Source of the DNA: a virus
Direction: 5' to 3' (one strand)
IMG/VR virus record: IMGVR_UViG_3300032083_000404
Span: 1 to 42,840 of that record
DNA: 42,840 nt
Shown here: one piece after another, positions 23,182 to 32,662 of the stretch
How the letters are laid out: every line of letters begins with the position of its first letter
How positions within the stretch are numbered: the stretch's first letter is position 1
Translations under genes and position numbers: made by a program
Notes under the pieces: generated by a model
Databases searched by the model: none
What the model was told of the DNA's origin: nothing
The model's input: the letters and a program-made list of their open reading frames with translations, nothing else

Positions 23182-25203
23182 ATGAAAACAGCAAACGCAG
23201 ACAATATGATAAAAGCATCACTGATAGCCGCAAATCAACCCTCTATGCAAGATGAAATGATAGGCATGCAAAGAGCAAATGTAATGCCTAGCCTTGGACC
23301 AGCTTTGTCTCAGGCCATGAGTTTACCAACCAAAGGTGCTATATCTAACAGAGAAATGGAAATGTATCAGAAGGCTTCGCCTTCATTTGATATGGTTGGT
23401 GATACTAAAGGTGCTGTGTCTGACAGAGAATTAGCCATAGCCAGAGAAGCTATTGAAAAAACCATGTCACCAGAGGAACTCAATGCCGCTATTGAAGCTT
23501 TAATGATGCAAAAGCAAGGCACTAACGACCCAGAAGAGCTAGAAGAAATAGATGAGGCTATACAATCTACTATCATACAAGGCCAAGCACCTTATAACGA
23601 TTTGATGAATCAATTAGCTTTGACTGGCGGTGAAGACGACATGATCGCACACGTCAGAACAGGTGACATAAATTTATCCAGAGAATTGGTCACACCACAA
23701 ATAGAGTCTTTGATTGAAGAACAGGCAATGAAATCAGGCATAGACCCAGAAACTATTGTTTTCGGTCAAGGTATAGCAAATTTGAGAAACCCAATAACAG
23801 GCCAAGAACAACATGGTTGGTTAAAGAAAACGGCTAAATCAATTAAAAAGAAAGGTAGAGTCATTGCACAAGTTGCTTCGGTAGTACCGGGTCCTTGGCA
23901 AATACCAGCTACCATAGCTACAAAAGCATATACAGCTTATGACGTAGCCAAAGGTAATATCAGTCCTATACAAGCAGCAGCTCAATGGGCGGGTGCTAAT
24001 AAAGCAGCAGCTGGAGCTAGAGCCAGTGCAGCTGCGGGAACACAACCATCTGGTAATATTTTTGCGAGAACAAAAGAGTATTTCACCAAAGGAGCAGATG
24101 GTATGAATTTTTTAGACAACATAACTGCTGCACCAACACTTGACCCGAAGACTGGAGAAATGTCGGGTGGTAGTATTTTTGGACGTGCTAAAGAATACAT
24201 TATGCCGGGCCAAGATGATGTAGGTTTATTTGGTAATCTTGGTCAAACTTTTGGCATGGGTGGTGGACAACCGCAACAAAGCGTTGATGACATTGCCAAC
24301 TCAGTGCCCGGTGCTAAGACTAGAGTGGAAAGGTTAAGAGCAAGTGGTATGTCTGATGCAGACATAATGAAAGATTTACAGTTTTCTGGCTATGCTCCAA
24401 AACCCACAGCGGGTGGTTTCTTTGGTGGCAAAACACCACAAGGTATTAAAACTCTTGGCGATGCAATAGGTTTAGGTGGTCAAAGTGGTTTGAGTGATTT
24501 TTATGGTGGCATGACTGGCGGCCAAGGCGGAGGCGGTATGGGTGGTCTTGGAGGTTTAGCTGGTATGGCTGGAGCTGGCTTGCTGGCTGCCAAACTGGGT
24601 AAGCTTGCTTATGACGAAGCCAAAGATTCTAAAGGTGTATCTTTATCTCCTGTAGTCGCTATGGACGCTACTGGTAGATATAACCTAGAAGCAGAGATGG
24701 CCAGACGAATGGGCCAACAAGCACCGAATCCTGTTGAGTTTGGTTTATTGCCCACAAATACATTTCCACAACTTAGTGGTGGTCAACCAAGAGAAGTAAT
24801 GGCAGCAGCCGAAGGTGGTGAAGTCGATTATCCAAACAAGGGATTAGCTTCTTTGGCAAAAGTAGCTCCAGATGTAGTCAAAAGAATGGGTTACAACATG
24901 GGAGGTTATGTTATGCCAATGGCTTACGCCGAAGGCGGCAATGTGGCTATGGAAGATTTCAACAGAATGAACGGACAGATTAATGGCGAAGGTACAGAAA
25001 CCAGTGACGATATACCCGCCATGTTGTCTGACGGTGAGTTTGTTATGACAGGACAAGCTGTAAGAGGTGCTGGTTCATACAAAATGACTAATAATAGTGG
25101 CATTGTGACGCTCACACCAAACGGTCAGCCTAGCAGAGATGCTGGTACCGAAACTATGTATCAACTTATGGAGGCTTTCAGCAGTCGAGCAAGACCAGCT
25201 TAA
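23182..25203 (+). CDS. Internal virion / ejection protein 1 (candidate)
   Basis: A 673-residue protein of mixed helical and Gly/Met-rich composition. It contains two copies of a KGA[IV]S[ND]RE motif (residues 51-58 and 76-83), an Ala-rich helical centre, Gly-rich spacers (G-G-M-G-G-L-G-G-L-A-G) with a possible membrane-active stretch near residues 455-470, and the C-terminal I-P-A-M-L-S-D-G-E-F-V-M-T-G-Q-A-V motif. I know the last motif from virion-associated proteins of marine phages. Likely ejected with the genome to form a channel, by analogy with T7 gp14-16 and P22 gp7/16/20. Confidence 0.65.
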   Translation: MKTANADNMIKASLIAANQPSMQDEMIGMQRANVMPSLGPALSQAMSLPTKGAISNREMEMYQKASPSFDMVGDTKGAVSDRELAIAREAIEKTMSPEELNAAIEALMMQKQGTNDPEELEEIDEAIQSTIIQGQAPYNDLMNQLALTGGEDDMIAHVRTGDINLSRELVTPQIESLIEEQAMKSGIDPETIVFGQGIANLRNPITGQEQHGWLKKTAKSIKKKGRVIAQVASVVPGPWQIPATIATKAYTAYDVAKGNISPIQAAAQWAGANKAAAGARASAAAGTQPSGNIFARTKEYFTKGADGMNFLDNITAAPTLDPKTGEMSGGSIFGRAKEYIMPGQDDVGLFGNLGQTFGMGGGQPQQSVDDIANSVPGAKTRVERLRASGMSDADIMKDLQFSGYAPKPTAGGFFGGKTPQGIKTLGDAIGLGGQSGLSDFYGGMTGGQGGGGMGGLGGLAGMAGAGLLAAKLGKLAYDEAKDSKGVSLSPVVAMDATGRYNLEAEMARRMGQQAPNPVEFGLLPTNTFPQLSGGQPREVMAAAEGGEVDYPNKGLASLAKVAPDVVKRMGYNMGGYVMPMAYAEGGNVAMEDFNRMNGQINGEGTETSDDIPAMLSDGEFVMTGQAVRGAGSYKMTNNSGIVTLTPNGQPSRDAGTETMYQLMEAFSSRARPA

Positions 25204-25212
25204 AGAAATAAT

Positions 25213-27255
25213 ATGAAATTTAACACTAGAACCGAAGCTGGTAGAAAAGCTCAAGCGGAATATTTGGCAAACCCTTTTCCGCGTTCTGTAGCTGGGTTTA
25301 AAATACCTGATTTGTTCAACACAGATAATTCAGTAACTTTATCCAATCGACCTACTTTGCCTACTGGTTCTTTACCTGTGATAGAACCAGAGTTGCTGAG
25401 ACAGATTGGTGGCATTGGCTCTTTGCCTAATACGAATGTTCCCATGCAAACGATTACATTACCGGGTGGTCAAACTGTGCAAATTCCACAACTTAACATG
25501 GAAGAGATAAACGCTAATTTAGCAGCGTCAGGTATTACACCACAAGCACCTTTACCTAATATAATTCCAGAGGTTGCTACTCCAATTCCATCTCTACCTG
25601 TAGCAGCTCCATCTTTGCCTGTAGCTCCACCAGTAGGTTATCCACCAATTCTTACAAAGAGAGGCCAAGGCTTTAACGACATAAGGACGATTGACGATGG
25701 AATGATGGGACCGAATGAAAAGCCTATTACTCCAATAACCAATGCTAGTCCACCAGCTCCAGTAGAAACAGTAGGTGCTGGTTTTGACCCAACACAAGGT
25801 GGAACTTTAACCCCTCCAGTAGAACAACCACTAGCACCCTACACAGGTGCTGGCTATGATGCTTTTGGTGAACAACCTTTTGTAAGCGGTGTTATAAGAG
25901 ATGAGACAGGATTAGATGCTTTAACCAAACAACTATTATTTGGTTTAGATGGGCAAGGTGGATTTATACCCGGCGCTATGCAAGCCGCTGAAAAAACTTT
26001 TTTCAACCCAGACGGCACACCCAGAATAGTAGAAGAGCAAAGAGCTGGCTTTACAGGAGATCAGACAGCTGGCATGGATTTAGCCAGAAGAAATGTTGGT
26101 ATACAAGAACCATTCCTTACAGGAGCAGAAGGCGCTTTCAGACAAGGTGTTTCTGACATAGGACAAGGCATAGAAAGAGGCAGAGGTTTTCAACAACAGG
26201 GATTAGAGGCTTTACAGAGCGGTATTGGTGGCTTACAAGGTGAGCTAGGTGGTGTAGAAGGTATCGCAAGAGGAGCTGCTGGTAACTTTGGCACACAACT
26301 GGGTGGCATAGCCAGAAGGGGTATGGGTGCTACAGATAGATTTGGTAGAAGACTAAGTGAATCAGAAGGCTTATTAAGAGGCACCACAGGTGCTTACGAC
26401 CAAGGTTTAACCAGTCAATTCTACAACCCCTACGAAGATCGAGTAGTTCAACAAACCATTGATGATGTATTTGAAGCGGGTGAGAAACAAGACATGGCTC
26501 AAAGAGCTAGAGACATAGCAACAGGAGGCGAATCAGCATTTGGTTCCAGAGCTCGTTTAAGCGCCGCAGAGAGACGAGAAGCATTAGGTAGGGGTCTTGG
26601 TGAGGCTTTAGGTGGAATTAGGTCCAGAGGTTTCTCAGAGGCTCAACAAACAGGTTTGGGTGAGTTTGCAAGACAAAGGCAAGCAGAAAGACTTGCATCT
26701 TCTGGTTTAGCTGGATTATCAGGTCAGAGATTAGGTGCACAGCAAGCCTTGGGCAGTCAGTTGACTGGTTTGGCTGGAGCTCAACTTGGTGCACAACAAA
26801 ATTTAGGTTCTACACTGGCTGGTTTGGCTGGTACAAGGTTTGGAGCGGCTCAGACTGGTGCTGGAGCTCTTAGTAATATGGGTGCCTTAGAAGCGCAATA
26901 CGGACAAAATCTAGCTAACGCTCAGTTTGGTTTAGGTAGCAATCTACAAAACTTGGGTGCTGCTAGACAGCAAGCTGGTGCATTTGATGTGAACCAACTG
27001 TTAAGTTCAGGAGCATTGCAACAAGCACAAGATCAATCAGTTATTGATGCACAAAGAAGAAATCAATTACAAGCACAACAGGCTCCATTAGCTCAATATC
27101 AAGCATTAGCGCCATTTGTAAGCATGGCACCAGCGGGTACTTTCCAAACAAGAACACAATTTGCGCCAAAACCATCTGCTTTACAAGCTGGCTTGGCCAC
27201 TGGTCTAGGAGCGTTTGGTGCTATCGGTAACTTTATGAACCAAGGCAGAGGATAG
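25213..27255 (+). CDS. Internal virion / ejection protein 2 (candidate), repeat-containing
   Basis: A 680-residue protein with a proline-rich N-terminal third (P-S-L-P-V-A-A-P-S-L-P-V-A-P-P). It then has the conserved F-Y-N-P-Y-E-D-R-V-V-Q-Q-T-I-D-D and S-A-F-G-S-R-A-R-L-S-A-A-E. A low-complexity helical section follows, with three related units of pattern G-L-A-G-x-x-L-G-A-Q-Q (nt ~26704-26870). The N-P-Y-E-D ... A-F-G-S-R combination recurs in internal virion proteins of marine podoviruses to my knowledge. No peptidoglycan hydrolase motif is visible. A role in DNA ejection is inferred. Confidence 0.68.
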   Translation: MKFNTRTEAGRKAQAEYLANPFPRSVAGFKIPDLFNTDNSVTLSNRPTLPTGSLPVIEPELLRQIGGIGSLPNTNVPMQTITLPGGQTVQIPQLNMEEINANLAASGITPQAPLPNIIPEVATPIPSLPVAAPSLPVAPPVGYPPILTKRGQGFNDIRTIDDGMMGPNEKPITPITNASPPAPVETVGAGFDPTQGGTLTPPVEQPLAPYTGAGYDAFGEQPFVSGVIRDETGLDALTKQLLFGLDGQGGFIPGAMQAAEKTFFNPDGTPRIVEEQRAGFTGDQTAGMDLARRNVGIQEPFLTGAEGAFRQGVSDIGQGIERGRGFQQQGLEALQSGIGGLQGELGGVEGIARGAAGNFGTQLGGIARRGMGATDRFGRRLSESEGLLRGTTGAYDQGLTSQFYNPYEDRVVQQTIDDVFEAGEKQDMAQRARDIATGGESAFGSRARLSAAERREALGRGLGEALGGIRSRGFSEAQQTGLGEFARQRQAERLASSGLAGLSGQRLGAQQALGSQLTGLAGAQLGAQQNLGSTLAGLAGTRFGAAQTGAGALSNMGALEAQYGQNLANAQFGLGSNLQNLGAARQQAGAFDVNQLLSSGALQQAQDQSVIDAQRRNQLQAQQAPLAQYQALAPFVSMAPAGTFQTRTQFAPKPSALQAGLATGLGAFGAIGNFMNQGRG

Positions 27256-27257
27256 TA

Positions 27258-28643
27258 ATGGACGAAATAGATACAGGACTATCGGACCTTGAAAAAGAAA
27301 TAGAGTTTCTTGAAAAGAATAAAGAACGGTTTTCACCAGATTTTTCAAAGTCGTATCAAACTTACATGGAGATGTTAGAGCCGCTTGGCCAAAAACCACA
27401 ACGTGCAAGCATATATGATTTAGCAACAAATTTATCAAAAGGTTTGACAGCACAGGCTGCTAGTGGACAAGCGCCTTCTATTGGTATGGGTTTTGCTATG
27501 GGTTTTAATAGCTTTTCTGATTACGAAAAAGCAAGAAAGCAAGCTCAAACTGAGCGTATGGAAAAAATTAAAACACAAGCTGCTTCTATGGCTATAAATG
27601 ATGTCAGAGATGGGGACAAGCTATATAACCAATTAATTACACAAAGGCTCATAAAAGACTCATCTAAACTCGGCAAGGTGGTTGAATATAGAAAATACAG
27701 TGAAGATGGCAAGACTGTAATTTCTACCGACACCGCTTATGAAAAGGATAAACCAGCTATAGATGCGTTATTACAAGACGGCTACAGAAAGGTTGAAGAA
27801 AAGGACGGCAATGTTTTTAACATCGGAGAACAAGGGCCACAAAAGGTAGAAAATCAATTTGTGTTAGACGCACACAATACAGTCAAAGAAACAGAAGAAA
27901 AAGCAGCCGTATCAATAGACAACGATCAAAATTTAGCAAAATTTACCTACTTACAAAATCAAATACCAGAAGGTGGTTTTGGTAAAGGTGCAAACTTAGT
28001 TGGCGAAGTGCAAGAATATATTGTAGACATACCTATTGTTGGCGAATATTTTGTAGAGCAAGACACAATATCAGCTAGACAGGCTTTAAAAAATACGCAA
28101 ATTGGCTTTGTATTAGGTATTGTAGGCCCCTATAAAGGAGCCATTTCAAACAAAGAGCTGTCTATATTCCAAGCATCTGTCGCTGGTTTGGCAAACGAAG
28201 CAGACGCTAACAAATTTATTTTGGTGACTGGCGCAAGAGCTAATGAGATTGCAAGAAATAAAGCAGTAGCTGAACGCGAAGAATATTCAAGGTTGTATGG
28301 CATGTGGAAAAATGGAGATATTGATGGCAGTCAATTAACGGCTGGAATGAATACATGGAGAAAAGAGTGGGCAAGAGACGATAACCCAGAGTCGATGATA
28401 TTTACAGAAGAAGTATTAGAGCAGCTAGGCAAAACAAGAGATCAGTTGCCGACCAATGACAGAGAAGCTAGAGAATTTTATGCACAGGACTTAATCAATC
28501 AAGGCGTACCAGAAGAAGAAGCCAAAAGACTAGCAAAGGAGATGTTTGTTAATATTGACGACTTTACTTCTTTCTACAACGGTTATAAGTCTGATTACAA
28601 TTCTAAGCTGGTTGGCGAAGAAGAAATTATAGTTTTGGACTAA
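27258..28643 (+). CDS. Internal virion / ejection protein 3 (candidate)
   Basis: A 461-residue, largely helical protein with a charged N-terminus, a central KGAISNKEL motif (residues 293-301) shared with the protein at 23182, and an acidic Glu/Lys-rich C-terminal half. It begins 2 nt after the preceding stop and ends 3 nt before the next gene. Position within a set of four large virion proteins between hub and early genes supports an ejection or inner-core role. No catalytic motif is seen. Confidence 0.65.
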   Translation: MDEIDTGLSDLEKEIEFLEKNKERFSPDFSKSYQTYMEMLEPLGQKPQRASIYDLATNLSKGLTAQAASGQAPSIGMGFAMGFNSFSDYEKARKQAQTERMEKIKTQAASMAINDVRDGDKLYNQLITQRLIKDSSKLGKVVEYRKYSEDGKTVISTDTAYEKDKPAIDALLQDGYRKVEEKDGNVFNIGEQGPQKVENQFVLDAHNTVKETEEKAAVSIDNDQNLAKFTYLQNQIPEGGFGKGANLVGEVQEYIVDIPIVGEYFVEQDTISARQALKNTQIGFVLGIVGPYKGAISNKELSIFQASVAGLANEADANKFILVTGARANEIARNKAVAEREEYSRLYGMWKNGDIDGSQLTAGMNTWRKEWARDDNPESMIFTEEVLEQLGKTRDQLPTNDREAREFYAQDLINQGVPEEEAKRLAKEMFVNIDDFTSFYNGYKSDYNSKLVGEEEIIVLD

Positions 28644-28646
28644 ATT

Positions 28647-31196
28647 GTGCAAGAAAAAGAATTTACCTTAGAAAAAAACGGACAAAAGTTTAAAGTCCGC
28701 GCTTTTTCAGAAGAAGGAGCAAAACAAAAGGTTCAAGGTTATCTTGCATTGCAAGAAATTAAAGATGAAATATCAGACGAACAGGCTAAAAGCGGTATAG
28801 GTGATGCGATACTTTCTGGTTTGTCTAATGATGAAGGCTATAAAACCAGATGGTTAGCAGAGAAAAGATTTCCAGAACTTGTTGAACAAGGTCAGGACCC
28901 AATGGACTCATATTTTATCGACAAAGACGAAGATATTGCGTATGTAGACCCCAGTGACGGAAAGGTCAAAAAAGAATTTAGCGAAGGCATATTTGGCGCA
29001 GACGTAGAAGATATTTTTGGACTTGTAGGCCCAACTTTGCAATTTGCATCAGAAGTTGCTGGCGGCACTTTCGGATTAATAAAAGGCGGTGTTACAGCTG
29101 GCTTGCCCGGTGCTGTTGCTGGTGGGATTGCTGGTACCGCAACTATTGGTGCAACTTTTGGGTATGGCGCAAGAGCTGGTTTGTCTGAGCTGTTTAACGG
29201 TCCACCTTTAAATACTGAAAAAGCCACAAAAGACTTAGCTATAAGTTCGGCTTTTGGCGGCTTGCCTTTTGGTGCGCCAACTAAAAGTTTTGGTGTATTT
29301 GCAGAGGGTATTGTGAAAAGATTTCCCGGTGCTGATGGCAGAGGCGCTTTACAAGACATTGTTACATCTGGTGGCAAAACCGCAGATGAAAAAATAGCTT
29401 ATGCTCAAGATAAATATGGAATTACGATCACAAGAGCAGAAGCACAGAATGTTGTTACTAACGCATCACAAATTCAAAAGTATTTACAAATGCAACCTAG
29501 AGCGGATAAGTTGTGGGACTTCTATCACAAACGTAATGCACAAGTTGAAGAAACAGCCGAAGAATTTTTTGGCGAACTGTTTAGTGGTAAATACGTTAGA
29601 GATGGAGTAACAAATAAATTAACTGGCAAAGAATCTCTTGACGCATCTATGGATGTAGCAGAAGCCGCAGAATCTTTTTTAAAAGAAAGTATGGCAAGAC
29701 GAAAATCAAGAGCCTCAAAAATATATGATGATGCTTTTGAACTAGATGTACCTTTTGATGTATCAGATATTGGTAAAGCAATAGACGATAAATTAGCCGA
29801 TAAAAACGTAAAAGGCCCGCTAAAAAATGCTTTAGAAACTGTTAAAAAGTCATTAATAGATCAAAATACAGGTGCATATAAAAATACTACCGAAGGTCTA
29901 CACAATAGCTTAACTCAAGACTTTACACCTCTACTTGAAGGTTTAACTAAAGACGGACAGAAGTTTATAAAGCGAGAGATTACCATGATGCGTAATCAAG
30001 TCTCACAAAGGTTAAAAAACGGTAACGACATTTATAGGAGAGCATCAGCTGTCTACGACCCCACAAAAGGTCATTTACAACAATTAGAAAGAAGTGTGGT
30101 CAAACAATTAGCCGAGGCCGTTGAAAAAGGTGGCGCACAAGCTGGAAGACTTACACAACGATTGTTCAATGGTTCTATATCGCCTAAAGAAATCAAAGAT
30201 TTAAAAAGAATTTTACAAGCAGAGTTTGTAGATGCTGATGGCGTTACACAGTCTGGCGCTCAAGCATGGCAGAACTTAAAAGGCACTTGGTTAATGACGC
30301 AGTTTGATGATGCTGTAACTGGCACGGTCAATCCGTTGGGTGCATCTAACAAATTCTTAACTAAGTTGGGCATAAGGCAAGTTGATACAGCTTTTCCTAG
30401 TTTAAAACCTAAAACAACACCTAGTGGTATGAACTTACCCTCAACCACTGATGAACTAACAGAATTATCTAGCGAGATAGCGCAATATCAAGCCAGAGGT
30501 AAAAAAGCTAAAGTTTTGGAAGCTATCTTAGAACCAGATGAATTAGCTAACTTTGTAGATTTAGCCGAGGTTATGCAATCGGTTGGCTACATATCGTCAC
30601 AGTCAGCCTCACCAACTCAATCATTTCAAGCCATGGAGAGAATAATGGCACAAGAAGGTATGGGTTTTGGCACCAAAACTGGTGGTGTAATTAAGGCGCT
30701 TTTAAGTGCACCGTCAAGATTTGTTGCAAGAGGTTTTGATGATGTTGGTGAAAATATAATAAGAAATCAAAGAGAGGCTTACGAGGATGAAATTATTGAA
30801 GCCATAATTAATCCAGACAGAGCTGTAGAGCTGCGACAATATTTCGACAAATTGAATCCTAAGTTTTATTACTATACACAAGCATTGGCACGGGGTGGTG
30901 CAGACGCAGTTAATGAAATATTTAACGAAAACCAAGCTAGATTGAATGAAATTATAGACATTGAAAAAGAAAATCCTAGTTTTGGGCCGTTTGAAAAAGA
31001 CCCACAAGTTGAGCCGCCAGTCGAACCTCCGATAAGTAATCTACAGGGCGCACTAAACAACTTTCAGATGCCAAGTGTAAGCGGTGACGCTTTTGGGGCG
31101 ACAGACCCTGTTATGGCGGCTTCACCTACAATCTTGCCTGACGAGAGAGATAGAGAGATCGCTATGAGGCAACAAGGTATCGCAAGCTTGGTCTAA
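28647..31196 (+). CDS. Internal virion / ejection protein 4 (candidate), largest
   Basis: An 849-residue protein; GTG start at 28647. It has a charged N-terminus, a Gly/Ala-rich hydrophobic stretch (about residues 125-185, with A-G-G-T-F-G-L-I-K-G-G and A-V-A-G-G-I-A-G-T-A) that could insert into a membrane, a very long helical body, and a Pro-rich, disordered C-terminus. The design resembles the largest ejection proteins of podoviruses, which span the envelope during DNA entry. No lysozyme or transglycosylase motif is visible. It overlaps the HNH gene by TAATG. Confidence 0.68.
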   Translation: MQEKEFTLEKNGQKFKVRAFSEEGAKQKVQGYLALQEIKDEISDEQAKSGIGDAILSGLSNDEGYKTRWLAEKRFPELVEQGQDPMDSYFIDKDEDIAYVDPSDGKVKKEFSEGIFGADVEDIFGLVGPTLQFASEVAGGTFGLIKGGVTAGLPGAVAGGIAGTATIGATFGYGARAGLSELFNGPPLNTEKATKDLAISSAFGGLPFGAPTKSFGVFAEGIVKRFPGADGRGALQDIVTSGGKTADEKIAYAQDKYGITITRAEAQNVVTNASQIQKYLQMQPRADKLWDFYHKRNAQVEETAEEFFGELFSGKYVRDGVTNKLTGKESLDASMDVAEAAESFLKESMARRKSRASKIYDDAFELDVPFDVSDIGKAIDDKLADKNVKGPLKNALETVKKSLIDQNTGAYKNTTEGLHNSLTQDFTPLLEGLTKDGQKFIKREITMMRNQVSQRLKNGNDIYRRASAVYDPTKGHLQQLERSVVKQLAEAVEKGGAQAGRLTQRLFNGSISPKEIKDLKRILQAEFVDADGVTQSGAQAWQNLKGTWLMTQFDDAVTGTVNPLGASNKFLTKLGIRQVDTAFPSLKPKTTPSGMNLPSTTDELTELSSEIAQYQARGKKAKVLEAILEPDELANFVDLAEVMQSVGYISSQSASPTQSFQAMERIMAQEGMGFGTKTGGVIKALLSAPSRFVARGFDDVGENIIRNQREAYEDEIIEAIINPDRAVELRQYFDKLNPKFYYYTQALARGGADAVNEIFNENQARLNEIIDIEKENPSFGPFEKDPQVEPPVEPPISNLQGALNNFQMPSVSGDAFGATDPVMAASPTILPDERDREIAMRQQGIASLV

Positions 31197-31447
31197 TGGC
31201 TAGGAACTACGCCAAAGAGTACGCTAACTATCACAGCAAACCCGAACAAATAAAGAAGCGATCTTCTCGTAACAAAGTTAGAAGAGAAGCGTTAGCTTCG
31301 GGCAAGGTCAAGAAGGGAGATAAGCTGGATATACACCATGTTGACGGCAACCCACTGAACAACAAGAAGAGTAACTTACGGGCCATGCACAGAAGTAAGA
31401 ATCGCTCTTTTGCAAGAACGAAAACGGCTAGGAAATCTAAAGCTTAG
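31196..31447 (+). CDS. Small HNH endonuclease-like protein
   Basis: An 83-residue basic protein with an HNH motif: D-I-H-H-V-D-G-N-P-L-N-N (H47/H48), N60 and H65 in a compact beta-beta-alpha arrangement, flanked by Lys/Arg-rich ends. It starts on the stop of the last virion gene (TAATG). It is too short for a homing endonuclease with separate recognition domain; it may be a free-standing nicking enzyme or packaging-associated nuclease. Its 3' end overlaps the converging minus-strand gene by 4 nt. Confidence 0.82.
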   Translation: MARNYAKEYANYHSKPEQIKKRSSRNKVRREALASGKVKKGDKLDIHHVDGNPLNNKKSNLRAMHRSKNRSFARTKTARKSKA

Positions 31448-31680
31448 TCAGTTGCTTCTGTAGCTTTTATCATCGCACCTACCACCTCGTAATCCATTTC
31501 GTAACCCATAGTGGATTCTCCATTGATTTCGATTTCTAGGTTTCTTGATATAAGTCTGAGTAATGCGGTTTGATGATGCAAGGTTAAACGGCTAAAAAGC
31601 TCTACGACTTCTGGAGCTTCTATAACTGGTTTGTAAGCTTGCGGCACGTCCTTGTTACCCGACATAAGTTTTTTTAACAT
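31444..31680 (-). CDS. Small acidic protein, second gene of a minus-strand pair
   Basis: A 78-residue protein read right to left. Its ATG overlaps the stop of the ribbon-helix-helix candidate (TAATG), implying one transcript from the 31848-31900 region. It contains A-P-E-V-V-E-L-F-S-R-L-T and L-L-R-L-I-S-R-N-L-E-I, probably helical. No family is recognised. It could be a partner of the upstream regulator. Confidence 0.68.
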   Translation of the reverse strand: MLKKLMSGNKDVPQAYKPVIEAPEVVELFSRLTLHHQTALLRLISRNLEIEINGESTMGYEMDYEVVGAMIKATEATD

Positions 31681-31847
31681 TATGCCTCAACAGCGTTGCG
31701 TTGTTGTATGCGTTTGTGTTCGTTACCAATCAGTTCTCTTAGTTGGTCAATCTTTGATCTGTTCTCAGACTTACACACTACTTGCAACATCTCGTACGTT
31801 TCGATGTCTACTGCTAAACTTTTTCTCATTTTTTTATCTTGGTCCAT
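31680..31847 (-). CDS. Ribbon-helix-helix (Arc/CopG-like) regulator candidate, 55 aa
   Basis: A short minus-strand gene with ATG at 31847 and stop at 31680-31682. The product starts MDQDKKMRKSLAVDI, a probable beta strand with basic residues, followed by E-T-Y-E-M-L-Q-V-V-C-K (helix 1), a turn and S-K-I-D-Q-L-R-E-L-I (helix 2). This is the strand-helix-helix plan of Arc/CopG repressors. It is divergent from the 2OG oxygenase at 31920, and a palindrome (31868-31883) lies between them, fitting autoregulation. Identification rests on pattern only. Confidence 0.68.
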   Translation of the reverse strand: MDQDKKMRKSLAVDIETYEMLQVVCKSENRSKIDQLRELIGNEHKRIQQRNAVEA

Positions 31848-31867
31848 GTGGGGGATTTTATATTAAA

Positions 31868-31883
31868 TTGTATGAATATACAA
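31868..31883. promoter_or_regulatory. Palindromic operator candidate between divergent genes
   Basis: TTGTAT-GAAT-ATACAA is a perfect inverted repeat (6-bp arms, 4-nt spacer) between the divergent regulator gene and the oxygenase gene. A minus-strand -10-like TATAAA lies next to it (31858-31863 region). It may be bound by the ribbon-helix-helix product. Confidence 0.5.
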
Positions 31884-31919
31884 ATAATACTAAAAAAAAA
31901 TATGATAAACTACAAAACT

Positions 31920-32633
31920 ATGTACAAACTCAAAAATTATTTACTCAGTATGCAGTCTCATTGGATGATTAACCAACCTACTTATCAGGCTGTACAAGAC
32001 ACGATACCTTTGATTGCAAAGTATAAAGCCAGTGATGGCCAAGAAGACTTACCCAAAACACCTGTGCATAAAGTGGTTAAGAAGATTTATCCGGAGATTT
32101 ACAAGGTGCCATTGTTCCGTAGGCATTTCTGTAATCTATTGGTTAAAGAGATAGAGCTAATGAAGAAAGAAATATCTTTTGTGGGCAATGAAGAAGAAGA
32201 CGAGCTGCGACAGATACCTGAGATTGTCTTAAAAGAACAGGTGCCAGAGCTATATCGCAACATGTGGTTTGTGGTGCAATCGGTTTTAAATCCTATGTTC
32301 AACGCGCTGTGGCAAAGGGACTGCAAGGACCCAACCACCATACAGATAGCCAACTACAATCTTGTAGATAAAAAACAAGGCGCTTGGCACCATGATGATA
32401 GTGCTGAGATCAGCGTGGTGGTTCCTCTTAATACAGGTGCTTACAAAGGTGGCGGCACTGCTTTCCATAACTATGGTGAGATAGGGCCCTTGCCCACAGG
32501 CCATGCACTAATGTTCCCCAGCTTTATCAATCTACACAAAGGCTTACCTGTAGAATCAGGAGACAGGTATCTGTTGGTGTTTTGGTTATGCGACAAGCAA
32601 AGGACCGTAGATTTGTACCATACCCTATCTTAA
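31920..32633 (+). CDS. 2OG-Fe(II) oxygenase A
   Basis: A 237-residue protein (from ATG 31920) with a C-terminal double-stranded beta-helix dioxygenase domain. The iron ligands are in A-W-H-H-D-D-S-A-E-I (H157 or H158, with D159 or D160) and H206 (INLHKGLPV), with R216 to bind 2-oxoglutarate (SGDRYLLVFW). The G-G-G-T-A-F-H ... P-T-G-H-A-L-M-F-P motif resembles prolyl/lysyl-hydroxylase-like enzymes. The N-terminal ~110 residues are helical. The start is uncertain: ATGs at 31902 and 31839 are in frame, but the latter crosses the divergent operator. The substrate is unknown; protein or nucleic-acid hydroxylation are both possible. Confidence 0.82.
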   Translation: MYKLKNYLLSMQSHWMINQPTYQAVQDTIPLIAKYKASDGQEDLPKTPVHKVVKKIYPEIYKVPLFRRHFCNLLVKEIELMKKEISFVGNEEEDELRQIPEIVLKEQVPELYRNMWFVVQSVLNPMFNALWQRDCKDPTTIQIANYNLVDKKQGAWHHDDSAEISVVVPLNTGAYKGGGTAFHNYGEIGPLPTGHALMFPSFINLHKGLPVESGDRYLLVFWLCDKQRTVDLYHTLS

Positions 32634-32662
32634 AATTAATTAATATTTATTTGTATATATAC

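Noticed and set aside
31652-31972. A 106-codon plus-strand frame opposite the regulator genes
   Set aside because: Cys/Val/Phe-rich shadow of the minus-strand 55-aa gene, with no ribosome-binding site.
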